DNA from: Durusdinium trenchii
Lineage: Eukaryota > Sar > Dinophyceae > Suessiales > Symbiodiniaceae
Assembly: GCA_963970005.1 (NCBI GenBank)
Contig: CAXAMN010023306.1
Location: 274,159 to 338,158, forward strand
Direction: 5' to 3'
DNA: 64,000 nucleotides
The notes under the pieces: generated by a model
Database searches by the model: none
Told to the model about the DNA's origin: nothing
What the model saw: only the letters and a program-made list of their open reading frames with translations
Position numbers and translations under genes: made by a program
In this document: positions 10,659 through 21,485 of the stretch, in pieces
Layout of the letters: the number at the start of each line of letters is the position of its first letter
Position numbering within the stretch: position 1 is the stretch's first letter

Positions 10659-10750
10659 CCTTATGCCACATGGCACGACTCACGGGACCTTTGAACTCAG
10701 GAGTGATCGCCTCTGTGGTGTACTTACTCACCATTTCAGCCGGAGGCTAG

Positions 10751-10861
10751 TTGCGCAGTGGTCCTGCTATAGCTACAAGTTCTTGGTGCGATCATGCTGA
10801 GTGCCACAGGTGTCGAAGCTGCGGCTTTAAATCCAACTCCAAGCAAGCCGTAGCCTCATGA
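10751..10861 (+). CDS. Small Cys/His-rich segment
   Basis: A frame without an ATG runs from 10751 to a TGA at 10859-10861 and contains WCDHAECHRCRSCGFKS, a compact cluster of one His-Cys and three further Cys residues that could form a zinc site. A GCCACAG step inside may be an acceptor. It is 36 codons, so chance is a real possibility. No family is assigned. Confidence 0.22.
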   Translation: MRSGPAIATSSWCDHAECHRCRSCGFKSNSKQAVAS

Positions 10862-11713
10862 TGAGATTGAAACTTGTGTCAAACTAGACCCTGAGGCTGC
10901 TTAGAGCTTGGAAGGTATGTAGGCCTTGCTTGAGTTGTGCCACATGCTTTACGCAAGCAATTCATTGTGCACCAGTCGAAAACGGCAGAGGACATGGCCC
11001 AATACCTATACAAATCTTCTTGCAGATTTTGTCAATGGCCCAGTGCTCCTGTGATTGTATAGTTCCACAAATTCTGGTTTGCACATGGTACAATGTACAC
11101 AGACGAATATTTGAGTGGCTTCTTGTTTTGATCAGAATTGCGTCAGAACGTGTTTGGAAATACATTTTTTCAGGCTGTGATGGTCTATGCGTACTCGCCG
11201 TGTGATGTTTTGCCCGTTTTGAAGCATGACATGAAGGAGTGGAATGTTGAGTGCGATGACAATGTGAGAACATTTCTCTTGAATGTAGTAGCCTGGCTGA
11301 CACCATCAATGCCATGAGATTGCAGATGCCATAGGAGCCTAGAAGCCTTCATTTGGCCTTGCGTTTTTCATTCTTCACTGTGGTGTTCCTCTATGTGAGC
11401 CTGGGCTCTGTCTGGGGCCAAGGACAGAGAATTCGACTCTCCCACAAAACGATTAACGATGAACACTTATATAGCAACTTTGAACCTGGCTTGTAACACT
11501 AATCCATGTGCCGTGCATAAACCTTCTCCAGGTGGCCTATCTTGGCTGGGGAAATCAAGTGGCAGGGAACGTGCTGCCCGAGGGCCCAGAATGAATGGAA
11601 TGGTTGCATGAAGGTGCAATTTTGTTTGCAAGGAAAGCAGGGCAAGCAAGGCAAATGAACACAGACTGGATACAGAGGCTGGAAGCAGCACGCACACTTG
11701 AGGCTTTCCATGT

Positions 11714-12142
11714 GTGATCCACCTGGTTGCCCTGGGAACTTGCCAGCGAAGGTGGATGCGCCAGGTAAAAAGTATCTTGGCCAAGGCATGCAACACGGAC
11801 AAAAGGCAGCTTTTCTCTGTTGGGTCAGTGATGCAAATCTTCAGGTCAGGCTTTGCACAAGCTGGCGTCACACATGCGGACAGGGGTATTTTTGAGTCAT
11901 GTCGAAGCCAAGCATGCTGTTCGACCGAGGTGGATGCTCGGCAGCTTGTTTGAAGCTGGAAGGATCGGTTCCAATGACATGTTTCGAAATCCGCTCAGGA
12001 TACTGCCTCGCGGGGGCTGTGGTGTCGAATTTGATGGTCACAGCACCAGTGGTTTTGCCCCTTGGCATGATGTTGCGGCTGTGGCAGCCACAATGTGGCA
12101 TGATGCTTCTCACGTGCTCACCCCACCTGTGGCTTTATTTTC
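11714..12142 (+). CDS. Unknown gene, two overlapping coding-like segments
   Basis: The first segment, 11714-11953, reads HLVALGTCQRRWMRQVKSIL and FSVGSVMQIFRSGFAQAGVT with high third-position GC. The second starts with an ATG at 11899 and reads MSKPSMLFDRGGCSAACLKL, followed by a hydrophobic stretch (VVSNLMVTAPVVLPLGMMLR) that could be a membrane helix. They overlap in different frames between 11899 and 11953, so an intron or a frame change lies there. The 3' end of the long ORF (12260-12345) is repeat sequence, not gene. The antisense frame 11467-11871 is considered a shadow. Confidence 0.37.
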
Positions 12143-12264
12143 ATTTTACGGACTTGAGGTATTGTGTTTTTCGTGTGCTCGAAGCTGAGCACACTCTGCT
12201 AACCCAGCCGTGGGTGAACCGAACCCTCAGAGTGACGACCGTGCGCCTCGGCTCACTTTTGGAA

Positions 12265-12342
12265 GCCTCCAACCTAGTAGCGTCCTTGCTCCTAGTAGCG
12301 ATGCCAGGAGCCCCTAGTAGCTTTTTGTTACTAGTAGCGTCC
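12265..12342. repeat. CTAGTAGC modular repeat array
   Basis: Units CTAGTAGCGTCCTTGCTC, CTAGTAGCGATGCCAGGAGC and CCCTAGTAGCTTTTTGTTAC follow one another, the reverse complement of the array at 10531. It adds an artificial tail to the open frame upstream. Confidence 0.88.
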
Positions 12343-12669
12343 AAATCCACAAGAAAGGGGACGGTTCATGTCCAGATTCTTCGATATAGAATGATAGGTT
12401 GATTTGGATGCTTGATCGCCTTTGGCGCAAAGTTCAAGGATACAAGACAATACAAGTCAATCAAATGTGCATCAATTCCCTCCAACCCAAAAGAGCACCA
12501 ACCGTCAATCCCATGGCCCGTTTGCCAACCAAACGGACAAGACTAGACTGAGACTACTTTGTTCATCGGCCTTTGCCTAAACTCTTTGTGTTTGTGTTTC
12601 TTCGCATATCATTGAAAAGATCTTGAAATGGTCTGGCAATCAAATATGTAATGTCTTGATTCCATCATT

Positions 12670-12969
12670 TTGCATTGTATTATTTTTAATCGAGGGGGGG
12701 GGCAGGGCGTGACAACAAATCAAACTGCCATTTGCGGCTTGGCGAGGACAATTGCTGTGTTGATTGCTCTATTCCTTCCCCACTTCACTGAAATATTGGC
12801 AGCAGCTCGGCCACGACGGAATTCAGATCTGACCAATCAGCGTCTGACACTCTTGGCGGCCTCGTTTGAGGTAATTTCCACTGGTTTATTGACGTTGCTT
12901 CAGATTTTTGTTCCTGCCCTCAGTCTTCACTTGTATGATGACATGACATGTTTTTTCTTTCACTTGTGA
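12670..12969 (+). CDS. Possible membrane-protein exon
   Basis: The open stretch contains ARTIAVLIALFLPHFTEILA, then ARPRRNSDLTNQRLTLLAAS, then VISTGLLTLLQIFVPALSL: two hydrophobic helices separated by a basic loop. A TTTGAG|GTAATT donor-like site at about 12869 may end the true exon before the second helix. A poly-G run at 12691 shows that the first codons are unlikely to be coding. The family is unknown. Confidence 0.32.
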   Translation: MHCIIFNRGGGQGVTTNQTAICGLARTIAVLIALFLPHFTEILAAARPRRNSDLTNQRLTLLAASFEVISTGLLTLLQIFVPALSLHLYDDMTCFFFHL

Positions 12970-13329
12970 ATGTAAGAGACATTTGAGGTGCCAGTTGCAG
13001 TGACTTTGGCACTCCGTGGCCTGGGATTCCGTGAGTTGTTATTGTGTTTCTTGGGCGTCGGCCCCTTGCTTGAACGTGTGCGAAAGTGGGAGATGTTGAC
13101 TGTATGGTGGTTTGATGTGGTTTGAATTGTCGCAGTTGTCGCACCAACAATTTCATCAATGTTCAAGGAATGCTAACAGCCGGCATGCAGAGACCTCAGC
13201 CGCAGTTTCAGTTGTAGGCCGAGGTCAACGGTCTCTTCATTGAAAGGGTTTTTATTTGGTCACAACCTGTCAGATGGTATGTCAGATGATGTCAGATGTA
13301 TTTCCCCACCTGTCAGGTGAGGAATGTTA

Positions 13330-13749
13330 GATTTTCCAAGAGAGTTGCCGCAACTGCCCTCATCCGCCTCCTTCTCCTCGCCTCACAACTGCAATGGCCA
13401 GATCCCAGCGGGCACGCTCGGACCTCAACAGCAAGCGTCGGAACTCACTGGGCGCGGTCACAACCACAACACACAACCACAACGCACAACCACAAACACA
13501 GGCGCAACACACAGCACAACAACACAACTACCCGCACTACCTGTGTGTGTGGCACTATATGCCAGGCAGTTTGCGTGGGAGGTGGGCACAGGGTCGGACT
13601 TCTGGATGCCAACTGTAGACTGTAGACCCTGGCGACGCTCCGACGCCGAACTCTCCAACACCAACACTAGAACAACAACCCCGAGCCTGAGGACCCCAAA
13701 ACCCCCGACCATGGCAACGGGCTCCCCACCACGACGTGAAAGCAACTGA
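13330..13749 (+). CDS. Basic Ser/Thr-rich protein segments around an AC-rich repeat
   Basis: An ATG at 13394 starts MARSQRARSDLNSKRRNSLG, then an AC-rich stretch (about 13460-13535, repeats of CACAACCACAA type) that is probably intronic. A later segment reads RRSDAELSNTNTRTTTPSLR and TPKPPTMATGSPPRRESN to a TGA at 13747. The two coding-like ends have good third-position GC and look like a low-complexity basic protein. The antisense frames over the same region are Val/Gly-rich shadows. Joining of the parts is inference. Confidence 0.33.
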   Translation, partial: DFPRELPQLPSSASFSSPHNCNGQIPAGTLGPQQQASELTGRGHNHNTQPQRTTTNTGATHSTTTQLPALPVCVALYARQFAWEVGTGSDFWMPTVDCRPWRRSDAELSNTNTRTTTPSLRTPKPPTMATGSPPRRESN

Positions 13750-14110
13750 TTGAAATGTAATGGTGGGGATCACCCGAGATAAAGTCAATGGGTGTTTTGT
13801 GCAGAAACTTGTTTATTGAATTTTAGTGACGTCATTTGCGTTCAAAAACTTATTCTAGGCTTCTTAAGCAGCTATATCACTGCTGTGCACAGGTTCAGCG
13901 CCCTGAAAAATCTGTACACCGCGATCGTGGAAGGTTAATGAAAGGCTTCGAGCCTCCAGCGAAGCTGCGAGGCTGAAGTTTTCCTGTAAATGGAATTATA
14001 GGGCTGTTTGGCCACCCAAAGTAACCAAGAATAGCTGGCGAAAAGGCTGTAGAAAGCATTCGTTCACAGAGAAACAGGTGTCATCAAAAGGCTAACGTCA
14101 ATTTCTTTTG
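13750..14110. other. No gene seen
   Basis: AT-rich sequence without a credible exon, repeat array or palindrome. A short forward frame after GACTGTGCAG at 14120-14195 (LWPKHGKQIVDQQMSHTGVA) is possible coding. Confidence 0.5.
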
Positions 14111-14870
14111 ACTGTGCAGCTTTGGCCCAAACATGGAAAGCAGATTGTTGATCAACAGATGTCACACACGGGCGTGGCAAAGAAACTGAACAATGCGTAG
14201 ACTCTAGAGCGTTGGGAAAGGTCATCAACAACTTAGATGTCCCAAGGACATCCAAGGATGCCGCCAAGATATGCAGAACATCGGAAGGTTGGGGGCACCC
14301 ATTATGTGACACAGCTGTAGTCATTGACAGCCAGGTTCACCAGCAACATTAGCATGTTTGGACAACAGCAACGGCAGTTTGCTGAAGTTCAAGTGAAATG
14401 ATATCAATACATATCAATACCAATTATATAGTGGGTTTGCAACGATACCAAGCATACATGTGACTTGCCCCCCCCATTCCGAAATGTATGTTGCTTGCGC
14501 TTTTCCAATGGCGCCATGTCATGGGCTAAGAGTGGTGGTTGGGTAAATAGTAAATAGTAAATGTGTGGTGTTCGACAGGCAATGGGCCGGGCCGGGGCTT
14601 ACATCAATATTCAGTGAACGTTCTTGGTGGACAATGAGATTGAGTGTGGGCAGTGGAAGGACATCAACTGCAGACGTGTTTGCATACCTCGTCATAGCTC
14701 AATTACATTTCCCTGACGCTCCGGACACGCATCGGAACCATTCGGAACCCGTGGTGTGTGGCAAACAAGCACAGGTCAATTTACGATTGCTGATCCTTTT
14801 TTTCAATTCTGATTGCATCCTTTCGTGGGTCACTTCACCAGCTGTAGCTGTTTTTGGTGAAATGATTGAA

Positions 14871-15012
14871 GTACTACCAGGAGCAAGAACGCTACTAGTA
14901 ACAAGTGCATCGCTACTAGTAACAAGTGCCTTACTAGTAGTAACAAGGACGCTACGAACGGGGCTCCTGGCATCGCTACGAACGGAGCGATCGGACGCTA
15001 CGAACGGGGCAA
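14871..15012. repeat. Composite modular repeat array with ACGAACGG units
   Basis: CTACTAGTAACAAGTGCATCG-type units pass into GCTACGAACGGGGCTCCTGG and CGCTACGAACGGAGCGATCG units, showing that the CTAGTAG and ACGAACGG variants belong to one family. Open frames of 212 codons (+) and 186 codons (-) over this area are produced by the repeats. Confidence 0.88.
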
Positions 15013-15079
15013 CGTCGGCCCTGTCCGATGCCCCAGGTCGCTCGGATCGCGACCGACGCCGAGTTTCTCGGAGTTCGAG

Positions 15080-16060
15080 ATGGCCAGCTCTCAGGCCACA
15101 CGACCTGCAGAAAACCCGGCGAAAAAACAACAAAAAACAAGAGATTTTCAAGCTTGGATTTAATGTTTTATTGTTTTGGCAGCTGGTTTGGATGTTTGTG
15201 TGATGGGTTTGGATCGGTTTGCTCTTGTTCCATGTTCTGAGACTCGCAAGCAAGATCAAGGCTTGCAGTATGTGGCAAGGGGTTGAGGGACAGCAATATG
15301 CGGTATGCGACTATACAATATATATAATATATATATATACATACATTTAATATTACATATAATATATATACATCATATGCGCACGTTTGTTCACGTGAAC
15401 TCTCATTCTCACGGTGTCACCTCGCCGTTTATGTTCACAAGTATCAATGTGACAATGTGGTTAACTAGTGCTTTAAAAGTTGAATAAAGGACCGGACCAT
15501 ACTGTATGAGGCGCAGTTCAATTTCTTTTGCTGTGTCCCGTTGATTAAAGTGCTGAACTGAAAAGCATGTAAGGATTCTTAAAGATCTTAAAGGCGATAA
15601 TCCAAGTAAAATGTTACCTGGAACGCAGATGCACTGCAAAACAATAGGCGTTCGAATTTGCTGACAAAGAGCCCTGCACAATAAATTTTGACTGCACTGT
15701 ATCTCCATATCCAACATGTTTTGCACTGATTTCCTCCAAACCGAGTCAAACAGAATGGACAGCAACACAGTTCTAGCTATCCAGCTTCAATCAAGAATCT
15801 TTTGGATGTACTGTACCTCCTGTGGTCCAAGATATGGTACACTGAGTCGTCCAAAAGCCATAACGTGTTTGAGAGTGGCAGCTTCATTCAAACTCATTCA
15901 GGTTCTATAAATATATTGTAGAATCAAGTTTTGGGCACAAGCATCTAGAGCAAGCATTCAGAGTCGACCCAGTCATGGGACATTTGCTTGTGGCTTCACC
16001 AACAAAGACTAAGTTTGCATTTCGTTCGACCACAGGCTGCCCATCAATGTGCACCAGTAC
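15080..16060. other. AT-rich stretch without a convincing gene
   Basis: Holds TA microsatellites (15305-15375) and an AT-rich 119-codon minus frame (15409-15768) whose composition does not look coding. Confidence 0.45.
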
Positions 16061-16529
16061 CTGTGAAACTTGATGCGAGGCAGATGGCGTGAATGGCCTG
16101 TGGTATCCTGTAGTCCTGTGGGAAAAGATGAGCAGAGTTGGAGCATGCTGGACATGCAGCTATCCATACCTATCAACGGATTGGGTATGTTGGCGCCAAT
16201 CCCACTTGATTCTTTGGGCGCTCCCAGCATTGCTGTTGTTGAACATAGCGGCCCCTGTGGCGATTGTCACCCCCGTATCGCCAATGTCAATTCGCATCAT
16301 AGAACCCCGCACGAAGCAGGCCCAAGAAGTTCTAGCCCCAAAGTTGTAGGTCAAGGACCTGTCATTTGTTGCAACTGTTGAACTGTTGCGGTTTCCAGCT
16401 ATCATCAATCATCACAACTTTTTTCAACAAAGGGGTACCTTTTTGCACCTGATTGATGGACAAAGGCCCCCTTGACCCACAGCTTGTGGCTTCCATGTTC
16501 TACTGGATACCAAGCTGGTATATATCCCT

Positions 16530-17088
16530 GCTGACGAACTTTTAGACCCAGTGCTGGGCGAACGCTGGGCCTGGGGGAACGCTCCCTTGTCAGGGAGCTG
16601 GGAGAACGCTTAGCGGCCGACGCTTGGGCCTCCGCAGATCGCCTCTTGCTGTGCCTTGGCGGCTGAAGAAAAGAAACAGGTACAAGAAGAACACAAAAAC
16701 ACCCCATGAAGAGAAACTGAAGTTTGGGCTCTTTAAGAAGGTCCCTTTTGTTTGGGGCCTTAAAAAGGACCTAAACATGTTCCTTTCTTTGAACGGACGG
16801 AGAAATGGATGAGTTTCAACCTTGGGAACCAGCCAATGAGGGCCACAATGGGACGACGAGAGGTACAAGATTGGGGGTGACTCAACGATTTCATTCTGGA
16901 CACCGGGTTGGAATTTGCATGAATCGTCAGATAAAGCTTTGGATATGGCGCGGTGCCGGTTTCATATGGTTTCATCACATTCAAGCACTCCGGGTTTCGA
17001 CTGTGCTCCCCTTCGCAAGGCCGTCACGGAACCCACGCCAGGTGTCTTTGCTTGCGCGCCTGGCGCCTCCAACGTGGGCGAGTTGCGG
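16530..17088 (+). CDS. Unknown gene, two coding-like exons
   Basis: The first segment reads LGLGERSLVRELGERLAADA then WASADRLLLCLGG to a TGA at 16664-16666, with very high third-position GC. The second, without an ATG, runs from about 16838 and reads ERYKIGGDSTISFWTPGWNL, then HESSDKALDMARCRFHMVSS, then FACAPGASNVGELR, with a stop at about 17086 and a GTGAAG donor-like site beside it. An overlapping frame contains VSYGFITFKH, which resembles an RRM RNP1 motif but lacks any other RRM feature. The minus frame 16405-16707 is the main competitor for the first exon. Confidence 0.37.
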
Positions 17089-18066
17089 TGAAGACGCCTC
17101 CTGTGCAACTTCAAGGTGAGGGTCATCCGTGGACAACGTGTGAATACCTTCTAGTTTCTGAAACTGTGCTCGCACCAAAACCTGGAGTCAGAGTTAGAGT
17201 CATAAGTTATTTTTGACTGTGTGCGGCCAACTTCACAGTTGTTCAAGCAAGAGCCAACAAACATATCCTCGCCTCACGTTTGTTATTGATGGATGTACTG
17301 TACATTGGACCTTACAATTTACAATTACTGTATTTTTGCATCCAGAGAGGTCAGAGTTGTTGGTGTGAAGTTAGTAGCATTTCAGAGGTGTGCTTCTGGA
17401 AGCACGTGTGCTTCACAGGTGCCAAAGCAGCGCGCGCTCGAAGTTGGTATTCTCCGACTGTGGGGGGCCTCGGCTGTGGACTGTGCTCTGCAAAGCAAGA
17501 TTGGCGCATGAACACATCAAAACAAATTTGGGTGTGTTTTTTGATAGGGAGACCTCCAACCAAATTTGCTCTATTTTCCTTCTTCCGTCTTTGGAAGGTC
17601 TCCCAATTTAAATACACACCCACTTGCAGACAGTGGTGGATATTCCCTGGCCTGAAGTTGCTTCTCCAAGCTCTGAATACATGTGACTCATGTGACGTTG
17701 TTTGACGATGTGGGGTTGGACATCATCCTTTTCGCAGACAATAATCACTTTGATTTATGTTCTTTCACACTTTGCGACTGAAGAAGCATACCAGTGCAGG
17801 CATAATAGGATCCCGTTTTGCCAGGAAAAATGAGTGTCCTGGTGGTTTCGAGGGATACAATCATTTAGAATGGGACGCTGCCAAGTGGCTATGACTATGA
17901 CTACTACTCCAAAGAACAGGGAAGTCAAAAGGAAGAAAGGTCTTATATAGTTACAGTAACTTAAGTTCCCTAAAAATCTAGGAACCAAATGAATAGTGAA
18001 TAGTGCGTGAGTTATCCTGTGTCCATGCTAGTAGGCTCTTAGTAAGGTACTAGCTACCTCTCCCTC

Positions 18067-18096
18067 AATTAAGTAGGCGCCTACTTAATTAAGTAG
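18067..18096. repeat. Nested perfect palindromes
   Basis: 18067-18090 is a 24-bp perfect palindrome (centre GGCGCC, arms AATTAAGTAG). 18081-18096 is a second, overlapping perfect palindrome of 16 bp (CTACTTAATTAAGTAG). Flanking TCCCTC and GAGGGA extend the folding potential. Confidence 0.93.
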
Positions 18097-18342
18097 GGAA
18101 GAGGGAGCGGGCTCAAACACATTACAAAAAAAGAAAAAGAAGAGACCCCAGGTTGAATAAGAGACCAGGTGCTGTGACATCGTGTGACTCATGAATCGAG
18201 TACCATCCGGTCCAACCCCTGTGGGATGAGGACAACAAGACCCTGTAGGTCGGTGGGTCGGACAGTCTTTTGAGCGACTCGTAGATTAGACTAATGTACT
18301 TTTATATTTTGTTCTATAGGTAGATTCGGACTTTGTTTTTTT

Positions 18343-18442
18343 NNNNNNNNNNNNNNNNNNNNNNNNNNNNNNNNNNNNNNNNNNNNNNNNNNNNNNNNNN
18401 NNNNNNNNNNNNNNNNNNNNNNNNNNNNNNNNNNNNNNNNNN
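18343..18442. other. Assembly gap of 100 N
   Basis: Exactly 100 N, the conventional size for a gap of unknown length between contigs. Order and spacing of the flanks are therefore provisional. Confidence 0.99.
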
Positions 18443-18460
18443 CCTCCCCCCCTCTAAAAT

Positions 18461-18800
18461 CAATTCTCTCCTGGAGAACGTCTTCGTGAGCCTCTCATGA
18501 TTTCAGGATAGTTGAAACCCTCTTGAACATTTAGGAAGAATGAATATGAAATGCTAATCACGAAAGGTGTTCCCCGAGGGGATACGTTTTGTGAAGCACG
18601 TCAATTCTCTCCTGGGGAGCGTCTTCGTGAGCCTCTTATGGTTTCAGGATAGTTCAAATCCTATGATGTTCCGATTCAATGCTCACCGATGATCTGAGCC
18701 ATGGGGCAAGTTTGTTTTCCTAAGAATCTTTTTGAACATTTCGAGAGCAGATGTTTGAACATTTAAAGTGCATATGAACATATATTTACGAAAGGTCGCC
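18461..18800. repeat. Direct repeats of about 60 bp beside the gap
   Basis: CAATTCTCTCCTGG followed by CGTCTTCGTGAGCCTCT and TTTCAGGATAGTT occurs at 18461-18519 and again at 18602-18660, 141 bases apart. A second motif, ACGAAAGG followed by CCGAGGGGATA, occurs after each (about 18560 and 18790). The array probably extends into the 100-N gap. Confidence 0.85.
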
Positions 18801-19665
18801 TCCGAGGGGATAAATCACCATGTCGAACATTGCATTTTTGTTCCTGCCTCTCGCGTTCTCTTCTCTTCCCGCTGTCCTACCTTTCGTGTCTCCCTCCTCT
18901 CAAGTCATGTAACATATGTATTTGTTCTTTCATACTTCTTCTTATAGGACTTTTTCACCGAAGCTCGGCTGCCAAATTCTGCAGCGAACTCGTCTCGAGG
19001 TGTTCTCGCCACCGAGCAGACACCTGGAGGTGCCTGCAACAGCGGCCTGACCACTGAGTTGTGTTCGATGTATTTTGCATTTATTTTTGCATTGTGAGGA
19101 GTGAAGGATCTGTAATATAAAGATATGCATTTGAATTATACTGTATGAGAAGGGGGTGATTGAGTGAATAAGTCTGATTAAGCCGTTGCTGACAGTGGTA
19201 TTTGTGTTGTTTTCTCATCCCTCAAATATCATCAAATCAATTCAAATCATGGTGAACGAAGGCCCCTCAGCTTTCACAACTCTCGCGGTTTACCCTTTTG
19301 TCTCCTCGCGGGTTGACTGGTATTTTCACGCCAGGAGTCATCTCCATGGCCCTTTGATTTTGCTGCAGGCACCGGGCAGGATTGGGAATGAGACGGCTAC
19401 GAACGGGGCTCCTGGCCTGAATGCCGGTCTGACCCGTTTGCAGAGAGCCAAACAGCGCGACCGAAAAACCTGGCAGGTGAATCCACCAGCAAGCCGCAAA
19501 GGCTGGGCAAGATCTACTCAAATCCATCCGACACCACTTGTAAAGGAAATGCTAGATCAATCACAGCACTCGTCGTTGTATGTCTATAATTATATACATG
19601 ATTATACATGTTACATCATGTTACATATTTATTTTTAGAAGAATGAATCATTGATTGTCATTCAG

Positions 19666-20375
19666 ATAGAACATCACGAGCTGAAGATCTTCACCGACTT
19701 TACGGCCAATGTTTTCGCGTCGGCCACGTTTGCCGCTGCATTTGCAGTTCCATCCTGGTTTGAGGCGCAAGGAGGAGCTCCAACGGTGCTTTTCCGCTTG
19801 GAGGGATGAGGCGGGTAACACTCCTCACTCGCTGAAATGGAACTTACTTAATTTCAAAACTTGGTGGCGAAGAAGGCGAGTCGAGTGAAAAGAACAACTC
19901 GCACTCACAACATTCCAAAACGGGGCAACCTAGCTTGATCTCTGTGTTCCGGTCGTTTCCAGTGCTTGTGTTTGGCACAACATTCTTTTTGGCATTCCAA
20001 ACCCCTAGTAGCCTAGTAGGTTGAACGATGTTTTGTCCCATTCATTTGTAGGGGCCAAATTGAGCAACTGAGAGGGAACATCCACCAAGTGTTTGGTACT
20101 TGTTTTTTGTACCACTCCGTTGGTTCTGCGCCTGACTCCACACCCTTCTTTCCCGGAGATCCTGCTCTCGTGTGATTCGAGGGTTGGTCGAGGGTAGCAC
20201 CAGTTTGATGGCCCGGCCCTAAAACCAAATCAGTCCATGCAGAACTTCACGAGAATGTTTATCCTAGTAGCAAATCCATTATGAGGGCAAGGAGTCAAGT
20301 TTGTTGCAGGCGGACGCCTCAGCACTGGTGAAGGCTAAGATGGAAGAAATGCGATTGGAGGATCCGCCAGATTGA
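19666..20375 (+). CDS. PGG-domain-like membrane segment and an acidic C-terminal exon
   Basis: After ATTCAG the frame 19666-19809 reads IEHHELKIFTDFTANVFASA and TFAAAFAVPSWFEAQGGAPT. The pattern of a small-residue hydrophobic helix with A-T-F-A-A-A-F, a proline, then G-x-P resembles the PGG membrane domain at the end of many ankyrin-repeat proteins. No ankyrin repeats are visible upstream. A second good exon follows TTGTTGCAG at 20310 and reads ADASALVKAKMEEMRLEDPP to a TGA at 20373-20375. That both belong to one gene is inferred only from order and strand. A Lys/Arg-rich open segment at 19430-19560 may be an earlier exon. Confidence 0.4.
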
Positions 20376-20535
20376 CCATCGAACCACGCCCACGGTTTTT
20401 TTTTAGAAGCTCGAAGAATGAATCAAGCTTCCTGGTGATGACTCTGTAGTCCTTGCTTGCAAAAGTGGTGAGTTTTGATCTTGTTCCGGATGTGTTGTTC
20501 CTTTGTCCTCTCTACTCCATGTGCCAATCTTGCAG

Positions 20536-21264
20536 TACTCGAAAGATCTGGAAAGAGAACCCAACCAGGAACGGCTGGAGCAGGAGACCTTTGAAAGCCG
20601 GGAGGCAGACAGCTGCGGGAGATGTATCAGAAATTCGTGTTTGCTTTGTGGGAGGTGGAGGTGGACAGAGGTACGCAGTGCGGATCCGGGGTGTGTATGG
20701 TGTGTGCTTGGCCATGTAATTACACTCAGACCCGTATCAGTGTTCGTCCGTTGTTATCAAGACATCCATCCAGATCACTCAATCAACAAATATAAATGTG
20801 TGCAAATTCAAGACATGGTCAGCTTCAGCTTCTGTTTGGAAGACCCACAATGACATTCCCACCGAGGGTTTTGCGTCTCGTCACTCTGACAGGCGAGCCC
20901 CAAGAGCCAGGCGTGGCGTGACCATAGCCCAGACACTCCATGGGACCGCCATATTTGCCGATCAGTTGGGGTGGTTTCAGGATGTTTCAGGGGTCAACGT
21001 AGGCATATTACCATGGAATGTTTGGAGATGTTTGGAGAGTGACCTGTTTTGGTTCCAGTATCTGTTTTGAAAACCCTTTGCCACTTTGCCAACAAAGTTG
21101 GCTTTGGACAATTATGCGGACTGAGTATGACCGAGTCTCCATTGTCAGCGTCTAACATCAACAGAGAAGGGTTGTCTCCCATTTCCAGAGGCAGAGAACT
21201 TAAACATCCCCAGATGCAGGCCAGAGCCACAACACCTTCTTGGAAGGTTGGAGCCATTCAGTGA
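20536..21264 (+). CDS. Candidate exons of an unknown gene with a possible frame break
   Basis: After CTTGCAG at 20535 the frame reads YSKDLEREPNQERLEQETFE, a charged helix. From about 20607 a different frame continues the helical look (RQLREMYQKFVFALWEVEVD) up to an AGAG|GTACGC donor-like step. Further open segments read RRGVTIAQTLHGTAIFADQL (20872-21070) and SPISRGRELKHPQMQARATT (21049-21264). No family is recognised, and it is not certain that they are one gene. Confidence 0.28.
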
Positions 21265-21485
21265 CGATGTTCTCGAATGTTTGGCGCTCCACGGATGTGC
21301 AGACACTCAAGCATCATCAGTTGGTCGAGAGATGAAGTGTCAGCCATGCTTGAGTGTGTGGTCGTTTTTGCGTGTGTCTAGCCTTTAAGCACCCTACCAT
21401 ACCCTACCCCTATGTAGTGTGATGCGCGGCCCTACAGATGCTTGATGATTGTTGGCGCTTTGCTTCGTGATTCCATACAATCTGC

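Noticed and set aside
12691-12700. Poly-G start of the 12670 ORF as a regulatory G-tract
   Set aside because: A single homopolymer run without further G-tracts or a gene context. Likely a simple sequence artefact.
13460-13540. AC-rich tract as a coding His/Asn/Thr-rich domain
   Set aside because: All three frames are low-complexity and the tract behaves as a microsatellite. More likely intronic.
14565-15259. 212-codon (+) and 186-codon (-) ORFs
   Set aside because: Much of their length is the modular repeat array at 14871-15012. The Ala/Thr/Leu/Val runs are translated repeat units.
16953-17000. VSYGFITFKH, similar to the RNP1 motif of RNA-binding proteins
   Set aside because: No RNP2 motif or beta-alpha fold is visible around it, and an overlapping frame is a longer and better coding candidate.
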